A stretch of DNA of 64,000 bases. Source: an uncultured Eubacteriales bacterium (GTDB lineage: Bacteria; Bacillota; Clostridia; Oscillospirales; Acutalibacteraceae). Below the pieces are notes generated by a model. It did not search any database. It worked only from the letters and a program-made list of their open reading frames with translations, and was not told the origin of the DNA. The stretch is from assembly GCA_900540085.1 (NCBI GenBank), contig UQEU01000004.1:96168-160167 (forward strand), read 5' to 3'. Position numbers and translations under genes: made by a program. Shown one piece after another: positions 9,647-19,636 of this stretch (position 1 is its first letter; the number at the start of each line of letters is the position of its first letter).

Positions 9647-9675
9647 ATTATATCATTTTTCCTTGATTTTTTCAA
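9647..9675 (-). promoter_or_regulatory. Promoter of the ATP-grasp/hydEGF operon
   Basis: Read on the minus strand, TTGAAA-N17-TATAAT lies about 20 bp before the first ATG. Its -35 box overlaps the start region of the divergent purH promoter. Confidence 0.7.
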
Positions 9676-9691
9676 TTAAATGATATATTAT
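9663..9691 (+). promoter_or_regulatory. purH promoter
   Basis: TTGATT-N17-TATTAT, about 48 bp upstream of the purH ATG. It physically overlaps the opposing promoter by 13 bp. Confidence 0.6.
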
Positions 9692-9738
9692 AATATCTAT
9701 CTTTAAAGTAAATACAATAAATGAAAAAGGGTGATTTT

Positions 9739-10914
9739 ATGACAGAATACAAACTCAAATACGGTTGCAATCCAAATCAAAGTCCTGCCAGAATACACAT
9801 GGACGGCAAAGAAATGCCTTTCACAATTTTAAACGGCAGTGCAGGTTACATCAACTTGCTTGACGCTTTCAATGCTTGGCAGCTTGTTAAAGAACTTAAA
9901 TCGGCAACAGGTCTTGCAAGTGCGGCTTCTTTTAAGCATGTAAGTCCTGCCGGTGCAGCAGTTGCACACCCGCTTACAGAAACAGACAGAAAAGTTTGCT
10001 TTGTTCCGGAAGGACTTGAACTTTCCCCTATTGCAAGCGCTTATGTCCGTGCAAGAGGTTGCGACAGAGTTTCTTCTTTCGGTGACTTTGCGGCACTTTC
10101 CGATGAATGCGACGAATCTGTTGCACAATTTCTTGTTAAAGAAGTTTCCGACGGCATTATTGCTCCGTCTTACTCTGAAAAGGCACTTGAAATATTGAAA
10201 AGCAAAAGAAGAGGAAATTATCTCATCATTCAAATTAACCCCGACTACGAGCCTGAAGAAATTGAAACAAAACAGGTTTTCGGTATGAAATTTGAACAAA
10301 AAAGAAATAATTGTCAAATTACTCCTAATCTTTTCGACGAACTTCCTACTCAAATTAAAGAGTTGCCCGAAATTGCTAAAATTGACCTTCTCATTTCTAT
10401 GATAACATTAAAATACACCCAATCAAACTCTGTTTGCTATTGTATGGGAGGACAGACAATCGGCGTTGGCGCAGGTCAGCAGTCAAGAATTGCCTGCACT
10501 CGTCTTGCAGGTACAAAAGCAGACAACTACTTCCTCAGAACACACGAAAAAGTAACTTCTTTGCCTTTCATTGACGGTATCAGAAAATGTGAAGCAGACA
10601 ATGCAATCGACCTTTACATTTCCGATGACTGTGAAGAATTGCTCAAAGACGGCGTATGGCAGAGATACTTTACGGAAAAACCGTCTGTATTTACAAAAGG
10701 AGAAAAAGAAGAGTGGCACAAGAATATGACAAATGTTGCACTCGGCTCTGACGCTTTCTTCCCGTTTGAAGACAATATCGAAAGAGCAGTTAAAAGCGGT
10801 GTAAAATACATTGCTCAACCTGGTGGCTCCGTAAACGATGAAGCAGTTATCAAATGCTGTGACGACAACAAAATCGCTATGGCTATGACAGGCATCCGCC
10901 TTTTCCACCACTGA
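9739..10914 (+). CDS. purH: AICAR transformylase, stand-alone PurH C-domain
   Basis: The 391-residue protein is the phosphoribosylaminoimidazolecarboxamide formyltransferase half of PurH without the IMP cyclohydrolase half. It transfers a formyl group from 10-formyl-THF to AICAR, the penultimate step of IMP synthesis. Recognisable segments are LKYGCNPNQ near the N-terminus, SFKHVSPAG, the YTQSNSVCY active-site strand, GAGQQSRIACTRLAG and a C-terminal QPGGSVND. The ATG at 9739 follows AAGGGTG. A partner cyclohydrolase (PurO or PurH N-domain) is not in the window. A tiny gene follows after one base. Confidence 0.93.
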   Translation: MTEYKLKYGCNPNQSPARIHMDGKEMPFTILNGSAGYINLLDAFNAWQLVKELKSATGLASAASFKHVSPAGAAVAHPLTETDRKVCFVPEGLELSPIASAYVRARGCDRVSSFGDFAALSDECDESVAQFLVKEVSDGIIAPSYSEKALEILKSKRRGNYLIIQINPDYEPEEIETKQVFGMKFEQKRNNCQITPNLFDELPTQIKELPEIAKIDLLISMITLKYTQSNSVCYCMGGQTIGVGAGQQSRIACTRLAGTKADNYFLRTHEKVTSLPFIDGIRKCEADNAIDLYISDDCEELLKDGVWQRYFTEKPSVFTKGEKEEWHKNMTNVALGSDAFFPFEDNIERAVKSGVKYIAQPGGSVNDEAVIKCCDDNKIAMAMTGIRLFHH

Positions 10915-10915
10915 T

Positions 10916-11080
10916 ATGGAAGAAAGAATTTACACCGTGTCAAAAATTGAGGGCGAATACGCAACATTGACAGACTGCAATGATAAAAGCGAAATATACA
11001 TTGCACTTTCACTTTTGCCCTTTAATACAGACATCGGCACAAAACTTTTATTCAAAGATTTAACATATACGATTATATAA
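10916..11080 (+). CDS. DUF3006-like small protein
   Basis: A 54-residue open frame starts one base after the purH stop, so it is probably translated by coupling. The sequence MEERIYTVSKIEG, then YATLTD, ALSLLP, GTKLLFKD and a short hydrophobic end, follows the plan of DUF3006-type proteins (a small beta barrel with V-x-R/K-IEG at the start and a D-G-x-L segment near the end). No catalytic residues are evident. The function is unknown; it is usually too short to be called by gene finders. Confidence 0.6.
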   Translation: MEERIYTVSKIEGEYATLTDCNDKSEIYIALSLLPFNTDIGTKLLFKDLTYTII

Positions 11081-11121
11081 CTTAATCGTATTAAACAACT
11101 TAACAGAGAATATTTAAACAT

Positions 11122-11166
11122 AAAAAAGCGACGCAGTTTATAGAATTGCGTCGCTTTTTAGTTTTA
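11122..11166. terminator. Bidirectional terminator between purH and prmA
   Basis: AAAAAAGCGACGCA pairs with TGCGTCGCTTTTT across an 11-nt loop, with T runs on both strands. It serves the convergent purH and prmA transcripts. Confidence 0.88.
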
Positions 11167-11191
11167 TCATAAGATACAATATAAATTATGA

Positions 11192-12124
11192 TTATTTTAC
11201 TTTTTTACACACAAACACAAGCCATCCGTCGCATTCGTTTCTCTCAACGACTTCAAAGCCGTTTTCTGCAAAAGAAGAAAGCACTTCGTCTTCTCTTACA
11301 TCGATAATTCCGCCCGTTATATAAACTCCGTCGTCATCAAGAAATTGGCCTACTTCGGTGTTAAACTGCATTATTATATCTGCCACGATGTTTGCAACAA
11401 CAACATTGTATTTGCCGTTTACTTTGTCGGACAAATTACCCTGAACAGCCTCAAACTTCGGACTTTCAAATCCGTTTTCTTTCGCATTTTGTACGGCAGT
11501 TTTAACTGCAAGTGCATCAATATCTACACCGAACGCTTTTTTTGCACCCAAGAGCAATGACGCAACGGACAAAATACCGCTTCCGCAGCCAATGTCAAGA
11601 ACAGAACTTTCTTCATTTACATATCTTTCAAGTGTTTCAAGACAAAGTTTTGTTGTCGGGTGGCTTCCTGTTCCGAATGCCAAACCGGGTTCGATATTTA
11701 AAACTTTTCTGCCGTCTGCATCAAAATCATCTCTCCAAATAGGACGAATGAGCAGTTTTTCGCCTATCGGCATAGGATGAAAATATTTTTTCCAATTATT
11801 TACCCAATCTTTAGTTTCACACAAAGCCGTATCTATTTCGTAACCGATACCGCAGGCGTCAAGTCTTTCTTCAATGAACGACACCGACTCGCTCGGATTT
11901 TCTTCAGGGCTGATGAAAACATGAATAATCGCCTTTGTTCTGTCTTTTTGAAGAAGCGACTCCTCAATCAAGTCAATATGTGCAATTTCCATCGTTTCGT
12001 CTTCAAGATTTGAATAATCTTCAATATAAATTCCGTACGGCACAACCATATTTGTAATATTTGATGCTGTTTCAACATCATCTACGCTTACCGTAATCTT
12101 TATTTCGTTCCAATTATCGTTCAT
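11192..12124 (-). CDS. prmA: Ribosomal protein L11 methyltransferase
   Basis: PrmA trimethylates ribosomal protein L11 using SAM. The 310-residue protein has the N-terminal substrate-recognition domain, then a class I methyltransferase domain with GTGSHPTT just before VLDIGCGSG (motif I), followed by GVDID and VVANIVAD. The ATG overlaps the stop of yhaM by four bases (ATGA), which suggests coupled translation. Confidence 0.95.
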   Translation of the reverse strand: MNDNWNEIKITVSVDDVETASNITNMVVPYGIYIEDYSNLEDETMEIAHIDLIEESLLQKDRTKAIIHVFISPEENPSESVSFIEERLDACGIGYEIDTALCETKDWVNNWKKYFHPMPIGEKLLIRPIWRDDFDADGRKVLNIEPGLAFGTGSHPTTKLCLETLERYVNEESSVLDIGCGSGILSVASLLLGAKKAFGVDIDALAVKTAVQNAKENGFESPKFEAVQGNLSDKVNGKYNVVVANIVADIIMQFNTEVGQFLDDDGVYITGGIIDVREDEVLSSFAENGFEVVERNECDGWLVFVCKKVK

Positions 12125-13095
12125 ATTTTATCTCCGAAATCCACCGAATACTCGGTATTATTTGTTCTTCCGTGATTGTAAAGTTTTCTGTTGTCGAGAG
12201 CCCATATTCTGTCTGTAAACTCGCCTGTTTTCGTGGCAGAAACTGCATTTGAAATCTCAAAAATATTTGCATCGAGATTGTCAAGACTTGACAAAATCAC
12301 TGCTTCCAAAAACATCGGTCTTATAGGCGAACCAAAATCGGGTATGCCGTGATGCGACAACACCATATGCTCAAGCAAAGTCGCTTTTTCACTGCTGACG
12401 CCGAGCCTTTTTGCAGTTTCTTCAATATACATTGCACCTTTTACAAGGTGTCCTACAAGTTCGCCCTCTGCCGAATAGCCTTTTGCAAGCCCTGTTCTGC
12501 TTGTTTCAAGTTCCCATACTTTTGCAACATCGTGCAAAATTGCTCCCGAGAGCAAAAGTTCTCTGTCAACATTTTTATAAATCTTGCAAATGCTTTCAGC
12601 CATTTCAACAATGGCGCTGACATGAAGCATAAGTCCTCCGACCATAGCGTGATGCAATTTTAATGCGGCAGGATAAATAATCAACTTTTCCTTATTTTTT
12701 TCCATAATATCGCAAACGATTTTTTTGAAATCTTCGTCTTTGAAAGCGTTTACTTTTCTGAAAAGCATATTGTAAAGCGTTTCGCCCCCGACTTCCGATG
12801 CAGGCACAAGGTCTTCCAAACGGTAGTCGTCGCCTGAAACGGCAGCCCTGATTTGTGAAATTCTAAACTGGTCTTTGCCGTTGTACTGTTCCACCGTGCC
12901 ACGCACTTTGACAACCATATCGCTTTGAAAAAGAGCGCCCTGTTCTGCGTCCCACAATTTTGCGGGAAGTTCGCCCTCTTTGTCAGCAAGAACAAGGTCA
13001 ACATACTGTGAGCCGTTTTTCGCTGTTTTTATATCGCATTTTTTAAGGATGGCAAAACCGTCCATCATACCATTCGGCAATGTTTTAAATTTCAT
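12121..13095 (-). CDS. yhaM: YhaM-type 3'-5' exoribonuclease (OB fold + HD)
   Basis: The 324-residue protein pairs an N-terminal OB-fold nucleic acid-binding domain (residues about 15-90) with an HD phosphohydrolase domain (HHAMVGGLMLH, then GAILHDVAKV, then LSHHG). This is the layout of YhaM/CBF1, a Mn-dependent 3'-5' exonuclease. The ATG at 13095 is chosen over an in-frame upstream start because AGGAG lies at the right distance. It leads the two-gene yhaM-prmA unit. Confidence 0.88.
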   Translation of the reverse strand: MKFKTLPNGMMDGFAILKKCDIKTAKNGSQYVDLVLADKEGELPAKLWDAEQGALFQSDMVVKVRGTVEQYNGKDQFRISQIRAAVSGDDYRLEDLVPASEVGGETLYNMLFRKVNAFKDEDFKKIVCDIMEKNKEKLIIYPAALKLHHAMVGGLMLHVSAIVEMAESICKIYKNVDRELLLSGAILHDVAKVWELETSRTGLAKGYSAEGELVGHLVKGAMYIEETAKRLGVSSEKATLLEHMVLSHHGIPDFGSPIRPMFLEAVILSSLDNLDANIFEISNAVSATKTGEFTDRIWALDNRKLYNHGRTNNTEYSVDFGDKI

Positions 13096-13301
13096 TTTTT
13101 CAACTCCTGATTTACCGATAAATACGGGCAATATAATTTACTTATCAAAATAATTTTTACTTTAATTTTAATAAAGCAAACCCCGTATTTGAATTTTCGA
13201 CTTTAACATTGTTTCTAACATTATATAATAAACAAGCTCTTTAATCAATTATTAAATTATTAAAGTACTTATAAATACCGTGTTAACAAATTTCTGTTTT
13301 C

Positions 13302-13330
13302 TTGACAAAAATCTTTTATACTGATATTAT
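13302..13330 (+). promoter_or_regulatory. Promoter of the PASTA pseudokinase gene
   Basis: TTGACA-N17-TATTAT, 31 bp before the TTG start. Confidence 0.75.
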
Positions 13331-13361
13331 AAATATCTAAAATAATATGGAGTGATTTTTT

Positions 13362-15095
13362 TTGGATAATTTTCAAAACTATTGTAAAAACTGCTTTGAA
13401 CAACTGAATAACAGTTTTGTATGTCCTCATTGCAATTTTGACAACAGCACGCAAAACGACACCCAATTTTTACCGACAGGGTACTTTCTCTGCGAAAGAT
13501 ACATTATCGGAAGAGTTGTTGAAACTTACAGCGACGGCGTTGTGTATTCTGCTTATGATAAAATTATCGGTGCCCGCATTACAGTAAAAGAGTATTTGCC
13601 GAGAAATCTTGCAAACAGACTTGAAGGCAACACTGATGTGCATATTCGTGAAAGATACCGTGAACAGTATGACAAAGAAAAAAGAGAGTTCATCAAACTT
13701 TGGCAAACTCTCCAGAAAATCAGAAATTTAAGCGCCATTATACCTGTTTACGATGTTTTTGAAGCAAACGAAACGGCGTATTCTGTTTCGGAATATTTTG
13801 AAAGCGTAACCTTGAGAGACTACCTTTTACACCAAAGCGACGGTATGACGGATTGGGAAAAAGCACGCATTATGTTTATGCCTGTTTTAACGACAATCGA
13901 AACTTTACACGCAAACGGCATTATTCACGGTGCTATCTGTCCCGACAATCTCATTTTGTGCCGTGACGGCAAAGTCCGTCTTGTCGGCTTTGAAGTACCG
14001 GATGCAACTAAAGCGGGTACAGACCTTGAGTTCGATGTCAAAGACGGCTACACGGCTATTGAGCAGTATCAAAATTCATACAAAATAGGTACACACACAG
14101 ACCTTTACGCTTTTACTGCTTGTATATATCGTTCTCTTGTGGGCAACAATCCGCCCGACGCTCCTTCCCGTGAAACAAACGACAAGTTGATGATTCCGAA
14201 TACTGTCGCAGAAAAAATACCTGTATATGTTATAAAAGCACTCGGAAGCGGTCTTCAGATTAAACCCGAAAGAAGAACAAAAACCGCCGAAGAATTGCGT
14301 GACAGACTCAATGCAAATCCGTCTGTTTCGGCAACTGCAACGGCAAAGGCAATAAAGCCGTCTGTTTCTCAACCGTCAAGCGTTGTTTCTCAAAACACAG
14401 AAGACTTTAAAGTGTCTAAAGCAGACAATGAAAAAAGACAAAAAGAAGAAGACGAGAAGAAAAGAAAGAAAAAAACAGCAATCATTGTTTCCGTTGTTGC
14501 CGTTGTACTTGTTTTGGCTGTTGTAGGTACTGTTGTAGGTGTTAAATTCGCAAACTCGAAAAAAAATGAAGAAGCACCGTCAGTATCGCTTCAACAATAC
14601 GAAGTACCCGATTTTTCAAGCGTAGGCTACTCAAAAAGCGATATTGAGCAAAATGCAGTTTGGAACAAGCAGTTTAAAATCACATATACGGAAGAATACT
14701 CGTCCGATTTTGAAGAAGGTATCATTTTCGGTCAAAGCGTTTCTCCCGGACAGACAGTCAGTGAAGGCTCATCAATCGTTTTAACAGTCAGCAAGGGAAC
14801 TCATATGGAAAAATTGCCCGATGTCGGTGGTTTGGCTGAAAAAGACGCAGTCGAAACACTTGAAAAACTCGGATTTAAAGTAAAAGTCGTTCCTATTGCA
14901 AATGACGGAACAAACGCCGAAAACACAGTCAAAAAGAATTTCGGTATGTCGCCGTCGGCAGGCTCTGAATACGAAGTAGGCAAAGAAGTAATCATTCAAG
15001 TTTATGAAAAAGCCACAACGGCTCCTCCTACAACCGAACCTTCAACAGAAGAAACAACGGAAGACCCTACAAAAAATCAAATAATCATTTCATAG
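13362..15095 (+). CDS. Zinc-ribbon kinase-like protein with two PASTA repeats
   Basis: The 577-residue protein starts at a TTG behind GGAGTG. Residues about 8-26 hold a zinc ribbon (CKNC and CPHC). Residues about 40-310 form a Ser/Thr-kinase fold, then a charged low-complexity stretch, one transmembrane helix around 365-390, and two extracellular PASTA domains, ending in a threonine-rich tail. The architecture is that of PrkC/PknB peptidoglycan-sensing kinases. The catalytic loop reads HGAICPDN in place of HRDLKPxN and DFG is replaced by GFE, so the catalytic and metal-binding aspartates are missing. The phosphate-anchoring lysine (TVKEY) is kept. It is most likely a pseudokinase that senses muropeptides or recruits partners. 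Confidence 0.85.
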   Translation: MDNFQNYCKNCFEQLNNSFVCPHCNFDNSTQNDTQFLPTGYFLCERYIIGRVVETYSDGVVYSAYDKIIGARITVKEYLPRNLANRLEGNTDVHIRERYREQYDKEKREFIKLWQTLQKIRNLSAIIPVYDVFEANETAYSVSEYFESVTLRDYLLHQSDGMTDWEKARIMFMPVLTTIETLHANGIIHGAICPDNLILCRDGKVRLVGFEVPDATKAGTDLEFDVKDGYTAIEQYQNSYKIGTHTDLYAFTACIYRSLVGNNPPDAPSRETNDKLMIPNTVAEKIPVYVIKALGSGLQIKPERRTKTAEELRDRLNANPSVSATATAKAIKPSVSQPSSVVSQNTEDFKVSKADNEKRQKEEDEKKRKKKTAIIVSVVAVVLVLAVVGTVVGVKFANSKKNEEAPSVSLQQYEVPDFSSVGYSKSDIEQNAVWNKQFKITYTEEYSSDFEEGIIFGQSVSPGQTVSEGSSIVLTVSKGTHMEKLPDVGGLAEKDAVETLEKLGFKVKVVPIANDGTNAENTVKKNFGMSPSAGSEYEVGKEVIIQVYEKATTAPPTTEPSTEETTEDPTKNQIIIS

Positions 15096-15101
15096 AACAA
15101 G

Positions 15102-15145
15102 AAAAAGCCTTAGAATTTTATTTATTCTAAGGCTTTTATTTTTTA
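15102..15145. terminator. Terminator after the PASTA protein
   Basis: AAAAGCCTTAGAA pairs with TTCTAAGGCTTTT with T-rich flanks on both strands; it also lies at the end of the convergent GDPD-like gene. Confidence 0.85.
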
Positions 15146-15150
15146 TTTAA

Positions 15151-15984
15151 TTATTTATACCAATTATAAATTATTTTTTGGACAGACTCCGGCTGTCTTG
15201 TAATAATATTGTCTGGTTTTGCAACAAGAATTCTCTTAATATCCCTGTCTTTTTCAACACCCGAAACACAAAGTTTAAAGCCGTTTTCATGCAAAATTTT
15301 TGACAACTTTTCACAAGCGTATTTATAATTGCAATTTATCCCGATTGCACCGCTTCCCCGTAGCGTTTCAAGTAATTTTTCCTGATAGTCATCAAAGTAA
15401 ATTTTTATTCTGTTCGGCATATAGTTAAGGTAGTACGGAATATCGGGACAATCTTTCTTAACCTCATCAACATCGCCGAGAGAGATGCCCGTAAGAAGCA
15501 CTCTGTCAATCAATTTGTACTTCAAAATCATTTGATAAAGCGAGGACAATGTTCTTGTTTCTTTGACTTCAATATAAATCAACACGCTTTTATCTTTAAG
15601 ATATTCAAAAACATCTTCAAGTTTTGTACAATTTGTTTCCGACACAACTATTTCATTGCTCAAAAAAAGCGTTTTGTCAAAACTCTGTCTTAAATCGAAC
15701 TCAACCGATTTCACACCGTTTTCAACGGCAGTCTTTATACCGTCGAGCGAATTCGTTTCGGTATTGTAACTGCCCGATTGTGCCGTAAGGGTAAAATCGT
15801 CCGTAAACTTTAAATCTCTCTCCTCGTATGTCTTGTTGACGGCGTATGTAGCAACGCCGACAACAAGCGCAACAGCCACTATAAAACTCACAACTTGATA
15901 AGTAAAGTGGGCTGCCCACTCACGAGTCATATTTCGTTTCAGAAATCGTTTGAACTCTTGAATTTTTGATTTTTTACAGGGCAA
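15151..15984 (-). CDS. Membrane-anchored degenerate GDPD-like protein
   Basis: The 277-residue protein has one transmembrane helix near residues 30-50 and an extracytoplasmic domain with the barrel order of glycerophosphodiester phosphodiesterases. The active site is eroded: the HRG motif is replaced by AQSG, ENT by ETNS, and the second catalytic HD by NE, while the E-x-D pair survives in SVEFDLR. It should not hydrolyse glycerophosphodiesters in the usual way. The TTG start follows GAGGTG. It lies between the PASTA protein and guaB on its own short transcript or behind guaB. Confidence 0.72.
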   Translation of the reverse strand: MPCKKSKIQEFKRFLKRNMTREWAAHFTYQVVSFIVAVALVVGVATYAVNKTYEERDLKFTDDFTLTAQSGSYNTETNSLDGIKTAVENGVKSVEFDLRQSFDKTLFLSNEIVVSETNCTKLEDVFEYLKDKSVLIYIEVKETRTLSSLYQMILKYKLIDRVLLTGISLGDVDEVKKDCPDIPYYLNYMPNRIKIYFDDYQEKLLETLRGSGAIGINCNYKYACEKLSKILHENGFKLCVSGVEKDRDIKRILVAKPDNIITRQPESVQKIIYNWYK

Positions 15985-16006
15985 AAAATCACCTCAAAAA
16001 ACTAAA

Positions 16007-17548
<1,542 letters not shown>

Positions 17549-17592
17549 GAGTCTTTATCTCTAAAGATTTACAACAAAATGTATGTTATTTT

Positions 17593-18102
17593 TTAACTAT
17601 TTGCACATTTTACAATGGCTTTTGCCGTTTGCTCGGTAGTATTGCTGTCGCAAACTATGATTTCGTCTGCATACTTACTGTAAAGACCGAGTCTTTCTTC
17701 ATACATATCTTTAAGGCTTCTGCCGTTTTTAAGCACAACGCCTCTTACAGACAAGTTGTCTATTCTTTTCAGCATTGTTTCATAGTCTATATGTAAGTAA
17801 ATTATTTTGCCGAGTGTTTTTAAATGTGCCATAGATTTTTCACTGTAAACGACGCTTCCGCCTGTTGCAATTACAGTGCCGAAAATGTCAAGCGACAAAA
17901 TTGCGTCTTCTTCTGCTTTTTCAAAATACTCGCAGCCTTTTTCATTTATAATATCCTGAAGGCTTTTGCCCTCTCTGTTTTGAATAAGCAAATCTGTATC
18001 GTAAAAATTTTTAAGCAAATATTTTGCGGCAAGAACTCCGCAGGTGGATTTACCGCAGCCGGGCATACCTATTAAAACTACATTGCTTGCAGAACTGTTC
18101 AC
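17593..18102 (-). CDS. aroK: Shikimate kinase
   Basis: The 169-residue enzyme phosphorylates shikimate at the 3-hydroxyl in the chorismate pathway. It has the Walker A motif GMPGCGKST near the N-terminus, the shikimate-binding FYDTD, and TGGSVV (Walker B-like glycine pair), followed by the lid region with RSLKDMYEER. A GTG at 18102 is chosen because AGGAGTG precedes it and it overlaps the nth stop as GTGA. No other aromatic-pathway gene is adjacent. Confidence 0.92.
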   Translation of the reverse strand: MNSSASNVVLIGMPGCGKSTCGVLAAKYLLKNFYDTDLLIQNREGKSLQDIINEKGCEYFEKAEEDAILSLDIFGTVIATGGSVVYSEKSMAHLKTLGKIIYLHIDYETMLKRIDNLSVRGVVLKNGRSLKDMYEERLGLYSKYADEIIVCDSNTTEQTAKAIVKCANS

Positions 18103-18734
18103 TTTTTCACTCCTGTCTGTTTGCAAATTTCTTTAAGAGGACAAATATCACACTTCGGCTTTCTTGCAGAACAAGTATCTCTGCCGAAAAGCACTATTCT
18201 GTGACAAAAATCACTGCCCTCGTTTTTATCTATAATTTTTTTCATCTCAAACTCAATTTTTTTCGGGTCTTTTTCCTTTGTCAGTCCGAGACGGTTTGAA
18301 ATGCGTATAAAATGCGTGTCAACGACAATCGACTCCTTGCCGTAAACATCGCCGACAATCAAATTTGCAGTCTTTCTGCCAACTCCCGAAAGAGTAATTA
18401 AATCTTCAATCGTATCCGGAACAACACCGTTGAAATCATTTTTAACTTGCTGTGCCATCTCAACTATTGATTTTGCTTTTGTTTTGAAAAATCCGCACGG
18501 GCGTATAATTTCTTCAACATCTTCAATTTTCGCATTACAATAGTCGTCAAGCGTTTTATACTTTTCAAAAAGTGCAGGTGTTACCAAATTTACCCTTGCG
18601 TCCGTACACTGTGCAGACAACCGAACTGCGACAAGCAGTTCAAACGGATTTGAAGCCGTCAGCGAACAAACTGCTTCGGGATAAACTTCTTTTAAAATTT
18701 CTATCGCCTTTTGGGCTCTCTCTTTTTTCGTCAC
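18099..18734 (-). CDS. nth: Endonuclease III
   Basis: Nth is a base-excision repair DNA glycosylase/AP lyase for oxidised pyrimidines. The 211-residue protein shows LSAQCTDARVN, the helix-hairpin-helix LSGVGRKTANL with the catalytic lysine, VDTH with the catalytic aspartate, and the 4Fe-4S cysteines in C-x6-C-x2-C-x5-C form at the C-terminus. It overlaps the preceding aldo/keto reductase gene and aroK by four bases each. Confidence 0.96.
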   Translation of the reverse strand: MTKKERAQKAIEILKEVYPEAVCSLTASNPFELLVAVRLSAQCTDARVNLVTPALFEKYKTLDDYCNAKIEDVEEIIRPCGFFKTKAKSIVEMAQQVKNDFNGVVPDTIEDLITLSGVGRKTANLIVGDVYGKESIVVDTHFIRISNRLGLTKEKDPKKIEFEMKKIIDKNEGSDFCHRIVLFGRDTCSARKPKCDICPLKEICKQTGVKK

Positions 18735-19636
18735 GGTATAATGTTCCCCATTTCACGATAAAGTTTATACCAATCTTCTCTGCTCATATCAACATTGTCG
18801 GCAGAAATTAAATCAATCATTCTGTCACGGTTTACCGTGCCGAGTATGACTTGGATTTTCGCAGGATGACGCATTATCCAAGCAACTGATACGGCGGCTT
18901 TTGAAACACCGTACTTTTCTGCCATAATTTCTATTGCTTTATTTTGCTCTTTATAATCAACATCGTCAAGAAAAGTGCCTTTTGAATTTTTCTTTCTGAG
19001 CGGTCCCCATGCTTGAATTGTAACATCATTTATTCTTGAATACTCGAGAACATCGCCGTCTTTATTCACTGCACCGTCGTTTTGCATATTTGCACAGATA
19101 CCGTTGTCGAGCATACCCGTATGGTCAAGACCGAACTGAAGTTGATTTGCAACAATCGGGTAGTCGATATACTTTTTAAGATATTCAATTTGAACAGGTT
19201 TGAAGTTTGACACTCCGAACTGCCTTACAAGACCGTTTTTATGAAGAAAATCGAATGCTTTTGCAACTTCTTCGCCCTCCATAAGCGTATCGGGACGGTG
19301 AAGACACAAAACATCCAAATACTCGCAGTCCATACGGCTGATGCTTTGTTTAACGCTTTCAACAATATGATTAAAAGAAAAGTCGTAGTACCCTTTTCTT
19401 ATACCGCACTTTGACTGAACGAAAACTTTTTCTCTGCCTATTTCTTTCAAAGCCGTACCGAAAAACTTTTCCGACTCTCCCTGACAGTAAATATCGGCGT
19501 TGTCAAACATTGAAATTCCGTTTTCATAAGCACACAAAACGGCTTTTACAGCCTCTTTTTCACTGTGATTTCCGAGTTTCATACAACCGTAAACAAGTTG
19601 GGTGGGTTTAATATTTCCAAGATTTACAAGTTTCAC
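18731..19636 (-). CDS. Aldo/keto reductase
   Basis: The 301-residue NAD(P)H-dependent oxidoreductase has the AKR catalytic tetrad in FDNADIY (Asp, Tyr), VQSKCG (Lys) and LCLHRPD (His), and the cofactor-binding VILGTVNRDR near the C-terminus. It resembles the YdhF-like subgroup of small AKRs. The physiological substrate is not predictable. It overlaps rarA upstream and nth downstream by four bases, so it is embedded in a repair-rich operon. Confidence 0.88.
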   Translation of the reverse strand: MKLVNLGNIKPTQLVYGCMKLGNHSEKEAVKAVLCAYENGISMFDNADIYCQGESEKFFGTALKEIGREKVFVQSKCGIRKGYYDFSFNHIVESVKQSISRMDCEYLDVLCLHRPDTLMEGEEVAKAFDFLHKNGLVRQFGVSNFKPVQIEYLKKYIDYPIVANQLQFGLDHTGMLDNGICANMQNDGAVNKDGDVLEYSRINDVTIQAWGPLRKKNSKGTFLDDVDYKEQNKAIEIMAEKYGVSKAAVSVAWIMRHPAKIQVILGTVNRDRMIDLISADNVDMSREDWYKLYREMGNIIP

